32,507 nt of DNA. Source: Hyphomicrobiales bacterium. Its GTDB lineage: Bacteria > Pseudomonadota > Alphaproteobacteria > Rhizobiales > Xanthobacteraceae. The notes under the pieces were generated by a model, which saw only the letters and a list, made by a program, of their open reading frames with translations, had not been told where the DNA came from and made no database searches. The translations under genes were made by a program, and so were the position numbers. Positions 16,530 to 25,175 of this stretch are shown here, piece after piece; within the stretch, counting starts at the first letter, position 1, and each line of letters opens with the position of its first letter. The stretch is from the NCBI GenBank assembly GCA_021732625.1, contig JAKFUP010000120.1, positions 1 to 32,507 on the forward strand. The letters run 5' to 3'.

Positions 16530-16653
16530 GTATCAGGTTAAACCGCATAAATCGCTGCTTTTGCGGTATCAATTTCTTAGAGTTAATCAATCGTGAAGTT
16601 TTCGAGGGGATGATGTCGCGTCTTTCATTGCCGCATCATTCGGAGAAACCTTC

Positions 16654-17829
16654 ATGCGCGCTTTCATCCACCGTACACTGCCGCTTGCGTTCGCCGCTCT
16701 CGTTGTAGCTGGCGTCACCGCGTCCGCCGAAGATGGCGTGTCTGCAGACAAGATCGTGTTTGGCCAGGCCACGGCGCTTGAAGGCCCGGCATCGGCGCTC
16801 GGCCAGGGCATGAAACTTGGCCTAGAAGCCGCATTCGCGGAGATCAACAAAGCTGGCGGCATCAAGGGTCGCAAGCTCGAACTCAAGAGCGTCGACGACG
16901 GCTACGAGCCGAACAAGTCGATCGAAGCTGTGAAGAAGCTCCTTTCTGACGACAAGGTGTTTGCCATTGCCGGCGCTGTCGGCACGCCGACTTCGGCCGC
17001 CACCCAGCCGATCGCAACTGCCGCGGGTGCACCTTTCATCGGCGCATTCACCGGCGCGGAATTCCTGCGCGAACCGTACAAGCCGATGGTGATGAACGTG
17101 CGCGCCAGCTACTTCCAGGAAACGGAAGCGATGGTCGAGCGCCTCACCAAGGATCTGGGCGCGACCAAGATCGCCATCATGTATCAGGACGACGCCTTCG
17201 GTCAGGCGGGTCTTGCGGGCGTGAAGCGTGCTCTCGAGAAGCGCAAGATGGAACTCGCTGGCGAAGGCACCTTCGAGCGCAACACGGTTGCGGTGAAGGC
17301 AGCATTGCTGGCGATCAAGAAGGTCGAGCCGGAAGCGGTCATCATGATCAGCCCGTACAAGCCGGCGGCCGAGTTCATCAAGCTCGCCAAGCAAATCAAA
17401 CTCAACGCCACCTTCGTCAACATCTCGTTCGTCGGCTCCGACGCGCTGGCGAAAGAACTGGGCGCTGATGGCGCTGGCGTGGTGATCACGCAGGTCGTTC
17501 CGTTCCCGAAGGATGCCGGCATTCCTGTAGTTGCGAAGTATCATGCCGCGCTGAAGGCGGTGTCGGCCGATGCACAACCCGGCTTCGTCTCGCTCGAAGG
17601 CTACATGGTCGGCCGTGCGATTGCTGCCGCGCTCGACAAGGTCGACGGTGAACCGACCCGCGCCAAGATGCTCGAAGCCGTGCAGAAGGCGGGTACTATC
17701 GACCTCGGCGGCGTCAAGCTGACGTACAGCCCGACCTCGAACCGTGGTTCGGAGACTGTCTTCCTCACTGTGATTCAGGCAGACGGCTCGTTCAAGGCCG
17801 TCGACAAGCTCGAGAAGTCGGGCTCCTGA
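16654..17829 (+). CDS. ABC-transporter periplasmic substrate-binding protein (LivK-type, Peripla_BP_6)
   Basis: 391 aa with GGAGAAA about 8 nt before ATG 16654. A signal peptide ends near ASAEDG (about residue 25). The two-lobed type I binding fold is clear: IVFGQATALEGPASALGQGMKLGLEAAFAEINKAGGIKGR at the start, then AGAVGTPTSAATQPIA, IMYQDDAFGQAGLAGVKRAL and SLEGYMVGRAIAAALDK. The family binds branched-chain or aromatic amino acids, amides, urea or aromatic acids; specificity cannot be read here. No livHMGF permease or ATPase gene is near, so it is an orphan. A strong terminator ends the transcript and a chemoreceptor gene follows. Confidence 0.95.
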   Translation: MRAFIHRTLPLAFAALVVAGVTASAEDGVSADKIVFGQATALEGPASALGQGMKLGLEAAFAEINKAGGIKGRKLELKSVDDGYEPNKSIEAVKKLLSDDKVFAIAGAVGTPTSAATQPIATAAGAPFIGAFTGAEFLREPYKPMVMNVRASYFQETEAMVERLTKDLGATKIAIMYQDDAFGQAGLAGVKRALEKRKMELAGEGTFERNTVAVKAALLAIKKVEPEAVIMISPYKPAAEFIKLAKQIKLNATFVNISFVGSDALAKELGADGAGVVITQVVPFPKDAGIPVVAKYHAALKAVSADAQPGFVSLEGYMVGRAIAAALDKVDGEPTRAKMLEAVQKAGTIDLGGVKLTYSPTSNRGSETVFLTVIQADGSFKAVDKLEKSGS

Positions 17830-17840
17830 TCAGGGGCCGG

Positions 17841-17877
17841 CGCGCGGCGCTCGTTGGGGACGAGCGCCGCGCGTTTT
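17841..17877 (+). terminator. Rho-independent terminator after the binding-protein gene
   Basis: A 14-bp perfect GC-rich stem (17841-17854 with 17860-17873) and a 5-nt loop are followed by TTTT. It starts 11 bp after the stop codon and separates the binding-protein gene from the chemoreceptor. Confidence 0.93.
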
Positions 17878-17913
17878 GAATGTTGAGTTCAGAGTTTTGA
17901 GGGGAGTTTCCCG

Positions 17914-20037
17914 ATGAAAGCCGTGATGTCGTCGTGGACCCGCCTGGGATTGCGCGGCCGCCTGTTCCTCGCATTCGGTGTGGTTGCTGGTCTCACCGTA
18001 CTGGCGAGCGTCAGTGCGATCCTGTCTTACGACCGGATCGGCCATGCGCTGTTCATCGTGACCGAGAAGAGTCTGCCCGATATCGCCAAGACCGCCCGTG
18101 TCGTCAAAGCGGAAGGTGACGTCGCCGCTGCGGCACCGAGCCTGCTTGCTGCGATCGATGCCGCTGGCCGCGAGGAAGCGTCCAAGGCGCTCGCCGCAGC
18201 GCGCCAGGGCCTGACACAGAGCGTGAGTTCGCTCAATCCGGATGACGCGCAGAAGTTCGGGCAGACCAGCAATCGCATGCTGGAAAATCTCGATCGCCTG
18301 GCAAAGGCGATGACCGAACGTCAGGGCATTGCCGCGAATCGCATCGCGCAGGTGGCCGAGCTGCGGAAGGTTCAACAAAAGATCAGCGAGAAGCTCGGTC
18401 CGATGGCGGACGATGCCGGCTTCAGTCTGACACTCGAATTGCAAGGCATCGGCGACAAGCTGGATGATCCCGAGGCGGTCAAAAAAACGCTTGCCGGGCT
18501 GGCCGATAAAGAACTGGCCATGCTGCAGGCCATCCTCGATCTGCGCGCCGAAGCCAACCTGATGCTCGGAATTCTTGTCGAGGCGTCCGACCTTCCTTCA
18601 CTCGACCTGCTGCCGCCGGTGCGCGACCGCTTCAACGCAACCTCGGGCCGGATCGTTAAGGCGCTCAAGGTTCTGAAAGTCGATGACATCACCAAGCTGT
18701 TTGGGGATTTTCTTGCCTTCGGCAAACGCGACAACAACGTATTCGATCTGCGCAAGAAGGAGCTTGAGGTCAGCGCCGCCGCCATGAAGGTGGTGGCGGA
18801 TAACCGCATGCTGGCGAAGGCTTTCGGCGAACAGGTTTCCGATCTCGAAAAGCGCAGCGAGATTGCTGCTGGTGCTGCCGTCAGCGACTCGCAGGAAGCG
18901 ATCACGCAAAGCCGCATGACGCTGATCCTGATCGCGCTCGTCAGTCTTGCGACGGCGTTCCTGATTGGCTGGCTCTATGTTGGCCGTGGCGTGGTGCGCC
19001 GCCTGCACGGCTTGCAGGGCAGTATGAAGGCGATTGCGTCGGGCAATCTCAATACCGATGTCGCCACCGGCGGTTCGGACGAAATAGCCGAGATGGCGGG
19101 TGCCGTGAACTTCTTCAAGGAGAACATGGCCGAGGCCAGCCGGCTTCGTGCCGAGCGATCCGAGGCCGAGAAGCGCGTCGTCGCCGAACGCAAGTCGGAG
19201 ATGCACAAACTCGCCGATCAATTTGAATCTGCGGTCGGAAATATCGTCCACACCATGTCGTCGGCGTCTGGCGAACTGGAAGCCTCGGCTCGCACGCTGA
19301 CCTCGACTGCAGAAATGACCGAGCAGCTTTCGGGCGTGGTCGAATCTGCGTCGGAAGAAGCATCTGCAAACGTGCGTTCGGTTGCGGCTGCGACCGAGGA
19401 AATGAGTGCATCGATCGCCGAGATCTCCAGACAGGTTCAGGACTCCAACAGAATCGCCAGCGAAGCCGTCGAACAGGCGCAAACCACCGACGCACGGATC
19501 GGTGAACTGTCGAAGGCGGCCATCCGCATCGGCGATGTCGTTAGTCTGATCACGACCATTGCCGAGCAAACCAACCTGCTCGCGCTGAATGCCACCATCG
19601 AAGCGGCGCGTGCGGGCGAGTCGGGCCGAGGCTTTGCCGTCGTCGCACAAGAGGTCAAGGCTTTGGCCTCTCAGACTGCAAAGGCGACCAGCGAGATCAG
19701 CACGCAGATCACCGGCATGCAGTCGGCAACGCAGGAATCAGTGGCTGCGATCAAGGAGATCAGCAACACCATCGGCAAGATTTCCGATATTGCGGCCACG
19801 ATTGCCGGTGCCATCGATCAACAGGGATCGGCGGCGCAGGAAATCGCGCACAATATCCAGCAGACCTCGCAGGGCACCAGCCAGGTTGCGGCGAACATCG
19901 TCGAGGTCAATAAGGGTGCTCGCGAGACCGGCGCCGCATCGGCGCAGGTACTGACATCGGCGCAGATGTTGTCGCAGGAAAGCGATCACCTGAAAGAAGA
20001 GATGTCACGCTTTGTGGCCACCGTACGGGCGATGTAG
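17914..20037 (+). CDS. Methyl-accepting chemotaxis protein
   Basis: 707 aa; GAGGGGAG lies 13-20 nt before ATG 17914. Membrane segment 1 is at about 17-37 ([20 protein letters not shown]) and segment 2 at about 334-353 ([20 protein letters not shown]). Between them is an almost wholly helical periplasmic sensor of about 295 residues. HAMP follows (about 355-410), then the cytoplasmic signalling coiled coil with the hairpin tip [20 protein letters not shown] near 545-565 and [19 protein letters not shown] after it. The protein signals to CheA through CheW. There is no C-terminal CheR pentapeptide. Neighbouring flagellar or che genes are absent. Ligand unknown; the adjacent orphan binding protein is a candidate partner, by position only. 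Confidence 0.96.
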   Translation: MKAVMSSWTRLGLRGRLFLAFGVVAGLTVLASVSAILSYDRIGHALFIVTEKSLPDIAKTARVVKAEGDVAAAAPSLLAAIDAAGREEASKALAAARQGLTQSVSSLNPDDAQKFGQTSNRMLENLDRLAKAMTERQGIAANRIAQVAELRKVQQKISEKLGPMADDAGFSLTLELQGIGDKLDDPEAVKKTLAGLADKELAMLQAILDLRAEANLMLGILVEASDLPSLDLLPPVRDRFNATSGRIVKALKVLKVDDITKLFGDFLAFGKRDNNVFDLRKKELEVSAAAMKVVADNRMLAKAFGEQVSDLEKRSEIAAGAAVSDSQEAITQSRMTLILIALVSLATAFLIGWLYVGRGVVRRLHGLQGSMKAIASGNLNTDVATGGSDEIAEMAGAVNFFKENMAEASRLRAERSEAEKRVVAERKSEMHKLADQFESAVGNIVHTMSSASGELEASARTLTSTAEMTEQLSGVVESASEEASANVRSVAAATEEMSASIAEISRQVQDSNRIASEAVEQAQTTDARIGELSKAAIRIGDVVSLITTIAEQTNLLALNATIEAARAGESGRGFAVVAQEVKALASQTAKATSEISTQITGMQSATQESVAAIKEISNTIGKISDIAATIAGAIDQQGSAAQEIAHNIQQTSQGTSQVAANIVEVNKGARETGAASAQVLTSAQMLSQESDHLKEEMSRFVATVRAM

Positions 20038-20063
20038 GCCTTCTTTTGCTGGCTGATTTAGCG

Positions 20064-20089
20064 AACGGCCGCCCTCGGGCGGCCGTTTT
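20064..20089 (+). terminator. Rho-independent terminator after the chemoreceptor gene
   Basis: ACGGCCGCC and GGCGGCCGT form a tight hairpin followed by TTTTG, ending 52 bp after the chemoreceptor stop. Confidence 0.92.
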
Positions 20090-20170
20090 GTTTGGCCAAT
20101 GAGTGTTCCTTGGTCAGCAAAAGCGCTATCTTGAGAAAATTGTTGTACGGACGAAAAACCGAGGCTTGTG

Positions 20171-21568
20171 ATGAGCACTGCCGAAGCATTGGACTTTCCG
20201 TTGAAGCGTGCACCAGTTGTGCCACCGCGCCCCCCTGTTGCACCAGAGAACATGAGCGGCGTGGATCGTTTGAAAGCGATCCGCAAGAATGCAATCACAA
20301 GCTGGGGCGATCGGGCTTATCGGGAAGAAATTCTGCAAGGCAGGTTTCTCGGCCGCAACAGCCTCACGCTCAATACGCCCGACGCGATCCGTTATGTGCT
20401 GGTCGAGAACTACGAAAATTATTTCCGCACGCCGGCGGGACTTCGCGTGCTTCGGCCGATGCTGGGCGACGGTCTACTGACCGCGCGCGGCAAATCGTGG
20501 AAGCATCAGCGGCGAACGCTGGCGCCGGCTTTCACGCCACGCGCGGTGACGACGCTGGTGCCGCATATGCTGTCGGCAACCGATGAAGCCATTGATGAAC
20601 TGAAAGACAAGTGCGGACAGCCGGTCGATCTCCGCGAGGCGATGCAGCGGATGACGCTGGAGATCGCCGGCCGGACGATGTTCTCGATGGATATGGGGAA
20701 GGATGCCGCGGCGCTGCGTAACTTTGTTATCGAATACTCAGAGCGTTATGGGGCGCCACGTTTTCTCGACATTTTGCTTCCGCTCGCGATCCCAAGCCCG
20801 ATGGACATCAGGCGCGCGTTTTTTCGCCGTCGCTGGACCCGCTTCATCGGCAAGCTGGTCAAGGAGCGCCGTGCCATGGTTGCCCAGTTATCGAGCGGGC
20901 AGGGCGCACCGCGCGATCTGTTCGATCTGATGCTCGCCGCACGCGACCCGGAGACCGGCGATTCGTTCTCTGACGAACTGCTTGGCGACGAGGTCGCGAC
21001 CATGATCCTCGCGGGCCACGAGACGACGGCGACCGCGTTGTTCTGGTCACTCTATTTGCTCTCGATCGATCCGGCGACGCAGGACGAGCTTGCCGAGACT
21101 GTCAGATCTGTGCCGATCGATGCGACCACCGATATGTCGAAGTTGCCGTTTGCGCGTGCCGTCGTCGACGAGGCAATGCGGCTTTATCCGCCGGCTTTTC
21201 TGGTCGCGCGCGCCGCGACAGGGCCTGATACGGTGGCCGGACGGAAGATCAACGAGCGTGATGTTGTCTTCATCGCGCCGTGGTTGCTTCAACGGCACGA
21301 AAAGCTCTGGCAGGATCCTCACGCCTTCATTCCGCAGCGCTTTATGCCGGGCGCGCCGCAGCCGGACCGATTTGCCTACATGCCGTTCGGCGCAGGTCCG
21401 CGCATCTGTATCGGCGCACATTTCGCGCTGGTCGAAGCGACGCTGGCGTTGGCGAAGATTATCCAGACCTTCAAGGTCGAGATCATCAGCGAGCGGCCGG
21501 TGATCCCCGTCGGCATCGTCACGACGCAGCCGGATCACTCGCCGGTGTTTCGCATCTCGCGGCGGTAA
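20171..21568 (+). CDS. Cytochrome P450
   Basis: 465 aa from ATG 20171, preceded by GAGG at 20161-20164 (a GTG one codon upstream is less likely). Soluble bacterial form with no membrane anchor. The I-helix AGHETTATALFW carries the oxygen-binding acid/Thr pair at about 281-288, the ExxR motif is Glu334-Arg337 (EAMRLYPP), and the heme-binding loop MPFGAGPRICIGAHFALVE gives thiolate ligand Cys413. It is a monooxygenase; the N-terminal WKHQRRTLAPAFTPRAV matches the CYP4/CYP102-like branch that often acts on fatty acyl chains or hydrophobic substrates, but the substrate is not known. No ferredoxin or reductase gene is adjacent. Confidence 0.96.
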   Translation: MSTAEALDFPLKRAPVVPPRPPVAPENMSGVDRLKAIRKNAITSWGDRAYREEILQGRFLGRNSLTLNTPDAIRYVLVENYENYFRTPAGLRVLRPMLGDGLLTARGKSWKHQRRTLAPAFTPRAVTTLVPHMLSATDEAIDELKDKCGQPVDLREAMQRMTLEIAGRTMFSMDMGKDAAALRNFVIEYSERYGAPRFLDILLPLAIPSPMDIRRAFFRRRWTRFIGKLVKERRAMVAQLSSGQGAPRDLFDLMLAARDPETGDSFSDELLGDEVATMILAGHETTATALFWSLYLLSIDPATQDELAETVRSVPIDATTDMSKLPFARAVVDEAMRLYPPAFLVARAATGPDTVAGRKINERDVVFIAPWLLQRHEKLWQDPHAFIPQRFMPGAPQPDRFAYMPFGAGPRICIGAHFALVEATLALAKIIQTFKVEIISERPVIPVGIVTTQPDHSPVFRISRR

Positions 21569-21579
21569 AAGCTCTCCGT

Positions 21580-21697
21580 CGTCATGCCCGGACCTGATCC
21601 GGGCATCCATCTTTCTTCAAAAGGATCGATGGATTGCCGGGTCATAGGCGAGCGAAGCTACGCCGTTCTTCAAACGGCTATGCCCGGCAATGACGAG
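21580..21697. repeat. Composite palindromic repeat (GTCATGCCCGG family)
   Basis: Between the convergent P450 and MFS stops. ATGCCCGG (21584-21591) and CCGGGCAT (21599-21606) form the left hairpin. The right end has ATTGCCGGG (21633-21641) facing CCCGGCAAT (21683-21691), with an inner GCCGTT/AACGGC hairpin at 21662-21678. GTCATGCCCGG begins the element and a reverse-complementary GGCAATGACG ends it, the layout of the widespread Bradyrhizobium-type intergenic repeat. It could also act as a transcription terminator for both genes. Confidence 0.75.
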
Positions 21698-21712
21698 TGC
21701 TATTTGTGGATG

Positions 21713-23380
21713 TCACGTCGAGATCGGGGTGATGGTGTCCTGACCGCGATCCGGGGTGTCGTCCTTCCAGCGGACCGATCCGAACGGCCGTTCCAGCATG
21801 CGCCTGATGCGAATAGGCTCGGTGCCGGAGTGATAGGCGATCGCCTGCTGATGCAGCGCGCGTTCGGATTGAGTCGACCGGCTGCGCTGGCGCAGATAAT
21901 CCATCCAGGTCGGGCAATGATAGCGCTCGGTCCACAATTCCGGATCGGCGATGTCGCGCGCGATCGACCAGCCATAGGCACCATTGCGCTGGCGCGTCAG
22001 TTGCACCTGCTGCATCAGCGCATGAAACTCGCGCGCCTTGTCCTGAACAACCCGGTACTCGATCTCGACCACGACCGGACCGCTGCGCGCGGTGAGCGGC
22101 AGCTTCACCTCCGGATCGGCGAGCACATCGATGGCCTCGTCATTGCGACCGGCGACCGGTGGCATCCGCAGCCACAGACCGATCGCCGGCGACACCAGCA
22201 GCACCATCGCCGAATACATCAGCGCTTGCCTGACGCCGGTCATATTGGCGGCATGTCCCCACAGCCAGCTTCCGATGGCGACGCCGCCAGAGATCGAAGC
22301 CTGGAACGTCGCAAGTGCGCGCCCGGCGACCCAGCGCGGTGCGGAAAGCTGCACCCCGATATTGAATATCGTGACCGCCAGCATCCAGGCCGCGCCAGCG
22401 ACCACGAGCGCCGCCGCGGTCAAGACGATCATCTTGCTTGTGGAGATGACCAGAATCGCAAGACCCATGGTCAGTGCGCAGGTTCGCACCGATGCTTCGC
22501 TGCTGAAGTTCTTGCGCACCATGGTGATGTTGAGCGCGCCAATCACCGCGCCGATGCCGAATGCACCGAGGATCAGGCCGAAAGTCTGTGCGCCGCCGCC
22601 GAGCAGATCGCGTGCAATCAAAGCCATCAACGCCAGAATCGAACTGCCGGCGATGCCGGTGATCAGCGTGCGGGTCAGCACGATGCGGATCGAGGGTGAA
22701 TTGGCGACATAGCGCACGCCAGAGATAATGGCGCGGTTCAGACGCTCCGGCGGCAGGCGTCCGGGTTCGAGCTTGCGCCGCCACAGATACAGGACGACCA
22801 GCAGCGGCAGATATAGAAAGGCGTTGGATACGAAGGCCGCCATCGCGCCGCCCGCCGCGACGATGACGCCGCCGATCGCCGGGCCGAACGAACGAGCAAT
22901 GTTGAAGCTGATGCCGTTCAGTGCCACGGCCGACGAGAGCGATTCCGGTGGCACCTGCTCGCTGACCGAGGCCTGCCATGCCGGTCCGAACAGCGCCATG
23001 CCGGTGCCGATCACGAAGCACAGTGCAAGCATTGAATAGGGCGTCAGCATCCCCAGCCAGGCCAAAGTCGAAAGCGCGATGGCGCCCGACAATCCGATCA
23101 ATAACGCAATCAGCCCGACAATCCGGCGGTCGAACATGTCTGCGATGGCGCCCGCTGTGATGGCGAACAGCATGATCGGTAGCATCAGCGAGGTCTGAAC
23201 CAGCGCCACCATGTCGGCCGACGACGTCATCTGAGTCATGGCCCAGGCGGCGCCAACGCCATGGATCATCAGCCCGAGATTCGACATCAGGCTGGCAAGC
23301 CAGATGCGCCGGAACAGGCCGTGCCGGAGCGGCGCGGCGATGCTTTCCGCTGTGGGGATGGCCTGGGAAGCGTCAGTCAT
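21713..23380 (-). CDS. MFS transporter, MFS_3 / EntS-like, with C-terminal soluble domain
   Basis: 555 aa from ATG 23380; a TTG six codons upstream is less likely. Residues about 20-415 have twelve hydrophobic segments of the DHA3 / enterobactin-exporter-like type, with the loop-2/3 motif ADMFDRRIVGLIALLIGLSGA. The C-terminal 130 residues are soluble: VVVEIEYRVVQDKAREFHALMQ, then GAYGWSIARDIADPELWTERY, and an Arg-rich end. The pattern resembles an antibiotic-biosynthesis-monooxygenase-like ferredoxin fold and is typical of the longer MFS_3 proteins of proteobacteria. Probable drug or metabolite efflux; substrate unknown. It is divergent from the TerB-like gene. Confidence 0.9.
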   Translation of the reverse strand: MTDASQAIPTAESIAAPLRHGLFRRIWLASLMSNLGLMIHGVGAAWAMTQMTSSADMVALVQTSLMLPIMLFAITAGAIADMFDRRIVGLIALLIGLSGAIALSTLAWLGMLTPYSMLALCFVIGTGMALFGPAWQASVSEQVPPESLSSAVALNGISFNIARSFGPAIGGVIVAAGGAMAAFVSNAFLYLPLLVVLYLWRRKLEPGRLPPERLNRAIISGVRYVANSPSIRIVLTRTLITGIAGSSILALMALIARDLLGGGAQTFGLILGAFGIGAVIGALNITMVRKNFSSEASVRTCALTMGLAILVISTSKMIVLTAAALVVAGAAWMLAVTIFNIGVQLSAPRWVAGRALATFQASISGGVAIGSWLWGHAANMTGVRQALMYSAMVLLVSPAIGLWLRMPPVAGRNDEAIDVLADPEVKLPLTARSGPVVVEIEYRVVQDKAREFHALMQQVQLTRQRNGAYGWSIARDIADPELWTERYHCPTWMDYLRQRSRSTQSERALHQQAIAYHSGTEPIRIRRMLERPFGSVRWKDDTPDRGQDTITPIST

Positions 23381-23692
23381 GCAGCGGCTCAGTCGCAATC
23401 ATCGAGGGATCAAATATTCGCCGGGCTGGCCGTTGATGCCCTCCGCCATCCGGCGTGTCCAGCATGGGATCGGGCTTTTCGGCGCGGGATAAGGCAAGTC
23501 CGCTCCTTCCGCACGGAATCGGGACGATCCAACGGCGCGAAAAGATATCAAGCTGCTGTAAAGACGCATGATTATCTTGGACCTGCGCGCAGGGCGACGC
23601 ACCCTGCGATTGCAACAGCCCGGTTTTCAGGTCATAGAGCGAGGATATCTTCTCGCGCCGGTCCCGTGGCGCATTATCTGATTGCCAACGTG
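23381..23692. other. Intergenic region between MFS and TerB-like genes
   Basis: 312 bp between divergent genes, so it should contain both promoters. A hairpin CGCAGGG/CCCTGCG lies at 23588-23608. A 37-codon frame starting at 23568 (MIILDLRAGRR) is open but lacks a binding site and family features. The long plus-strand frame running through here into TerB is an extension without coding character. Confidence 0.45.
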
Positions 23693-24166
23693 ATGCTCGA
23701 TCGACTGCGCCAGTTTATTTCCGATGTCGTGTCACCTTCGGATGACCAGCGTACCTTCGACGAGACCGACTATCGCCTCGCGGCGACTGCGCTCCTGATC
23801 CATGTGATTTCGCTCGATGGCGTGCCGTCGAAAGCCGAAACCGACAAGCTGCATGCGTTGCTCGAGTTCCGTTTCCAGCTCGATCCCGGAACCGCTGACA
23901 AACTGATTGCCGAGGCGATGAAGGCCGAGGGTGAGGCGGTGGATATGTACCACTTCACCAGCGTCATCATGCGGTCGGTCGACGAGCAAGGCCGGCTGCG
24001 CATCATCGAGATGATGTGGGAACTGGTTTATGCCGACGGCCATGCGAGCGAATTCGAAGAGAGCGTCGTTTGGCGGGCTGCCGATCTGCTCGGGGTCTCC
24101 TCCCGCGACCGGATTGAATTGCGACGGCAGGTCTCGGGCCAGTCGAAGCTTGACGAGACCACATAA
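23693..24166 (+). CDS. TerB-like (tellurite resistance TerB / COG4103) protein
   Basis: 157 aa from ATG 23693, chosen because MLDRLRQFISDVV is the usual start of the family; the open frame extends far upstream without likeness. All-helical protein with the two-repeat TerB pattern: YRLAATALLIHVISLDGVPSKAETDKLHALLEFRF near 30-63 and RIIEMMWELVYADGHASEFEESVVWRAADLLGVS near 103-136, each with a D-G/D-G-x-S acidic motif that can bind metal. Single-domain TerB proteins like this are common in alphaproteobacteria without other ter genes; the role is unknown and tellurite resistance should not be assumed. It precedes the SDR gene by 62 bp. Confidence 0.88.
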   Translation: MLDRLRQFISDVVSPSDDQRTFDETDYRLAATALLIHVISLDGVPSKAETDKLHALLEFRFQLDPGTADKLIAEAMKAEGEAVDMYHFTSVIMRSVDEQGRLRIIEMMWELVYADGHASEFEESVVWRAADLLGVSSRDRIELRRQVSGQSKLDETT

Positions 24167-24228
24167 GGCGCTCCGCGTCATAATCCCGCATCGGGATATG
24201 ACGGGTATTCTCATAACGAAGTGTGTTC

Positions 24229-25005
24229 ATGACTGAACGGGTTACGCTGATAACAGGGGCTTCCGCGGGCATCGGCGCTGAATTTGCGCGGCTGTTCGCT
24301 GCAAACGGCTATCGCGTAGCCTTGGTCGCACGCCGGATCGAAAATCTCGAAGCGCTGGCAAAAGAGATTGTTGCCAAGGGGGGTGCCGAGCCGATCGTGA
24401 TCGGCTGCGATCTGTCGCAAAATGGCGCCGGTGAGACTGTCGCTTCAGCTTTGGCGGCGGCGTCCGTCGAGGTGGAGTATCTGGTCAACAATGCCGGCTT
24501 CGGGCTGTTCGGCGATGCCATGACGCTAAGTGCGCCCGATCAGCTCAACATGATCGACATCAACGTCAAGATGCTGACCGATCTGACGTTGCGCTTCACG
24601 GATGAATTGATCCGCCATCGCGGCGGCATCATCAATCTAGGTTCGATCGCGAGCTTCCTGCCCGGGCCGGGCATGGCCGTCTATTACGCGAGCAAGGCTT
24701 ACGTGCTGTCGTTTTCCGAGGCGCTGCATCTCGAGCTTGGCGGAAAGGGCGTGCGGGTCACAGCAGTCTGTCCGGGACCGGTGCCGACCGAATTCCAGAA
24801 ACGGGCCGGCTTCAAGCCGGGGTTCGATTCGCTGGTCCTGAATGTCTCGGCGGCTGACGTTGCCGCTGCGGGATATCGAGGTGTGATGGCAGGCCGCCGG
24901 GTGGTTCTGCCGGGCTTCGGTGTGCGGATCATTCCGTTCCTGCTGCGCTTCGTCCCGCGCGGTCTCGTTCTTGCCGCCGCCGGAGCCGTTCAGCGCAAGC
25001 GGTGA
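24229..25005 (+). CDS. Short-chain dehydrogenase/reductase (SDR)
   Basis: 258 aa from ATG 24229 (a GTG two codons earlier is less likely). Classical SDR: the cofactor motif TLITGASAGIGAEF near 5-18, NNAGFGLFG near 87, catalytic Ser in LGSIAS, and YYASKAY giving the Tyr-x-x-x-Lys pair near 150. The C-terminus VCPGPVPTEFQKRAG and a hydrophobic tail (IIPFLLRFVPRGLVLAAAG) match the DltE/YqjQ-like SDR group that may sit at a membrane. An Arg after the first strand (VALVARRIENL) suggests NADP(H). The substrate is not known. It may share a transcript with the TerB-like gene. Confidence 0.94.
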   Translation: MTERVTLITGASAGIGAEFARLFAANGYRVALVARRIENLEALAKEIVAKGGAEPIVIGCDLSQNGAGETVASALAAASVEVEYLVNNAGFGLFGDAMTLSAPDQLNMIDINVKMLTDLTLRFTDELIRHRGGIINLGSIASFLPGPGMAVYYASKAYVLSFSEALHLELGGKGVRVTAVCPGPVPTEFQKRAGFKPGFDSLVLNVSAADVAAAGYRGVMAGRRVVLPGFGVRIIPFLLRFVPRGLVLAAAGAVQRKR

Positions 25006-25042
25006 ACGTAGACCTTCCCCTTAGCGACAACGGTTGGACCTA

Positions 25043-25081
25043 AATTTGGCCCATGAATTTGGCCCATAATTTTGGCCCATG
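25043..25081 (+). repeat. Three ~13-bp tandem repeats upstream of the amidotransferase gene
   Basis: AATTTGGCCCATG (25043-25055), AATTTGGCCCAT (25056-25067) and AATTTTGGCCCATG (25068-25081) lie head to tail in the gap between the SDR stop and the next gene. Each carries TTGGCCCAT. The near-13-bp period and AT/GC alternation are unlike the flanks. Confidence 0.8.
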
Positions 25082-25175
25082 ACTTGCTTTGCGAACGGCG
25101 ATGCCGCGTATGCGGCGATCGAAAATTTTAACTGACCTAAGACTCTTAACCAAACAAGGCTACGATTCGGAGGTT

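Noticed and set aside
23568-23681. 37-codon plus-strand frame (MIILDLRAGRR) between MFS and TerB
   Set aside because: No ribosome binding site, no recognisable family, and it contains the 23588-23608 hairpin; kept only as a note.
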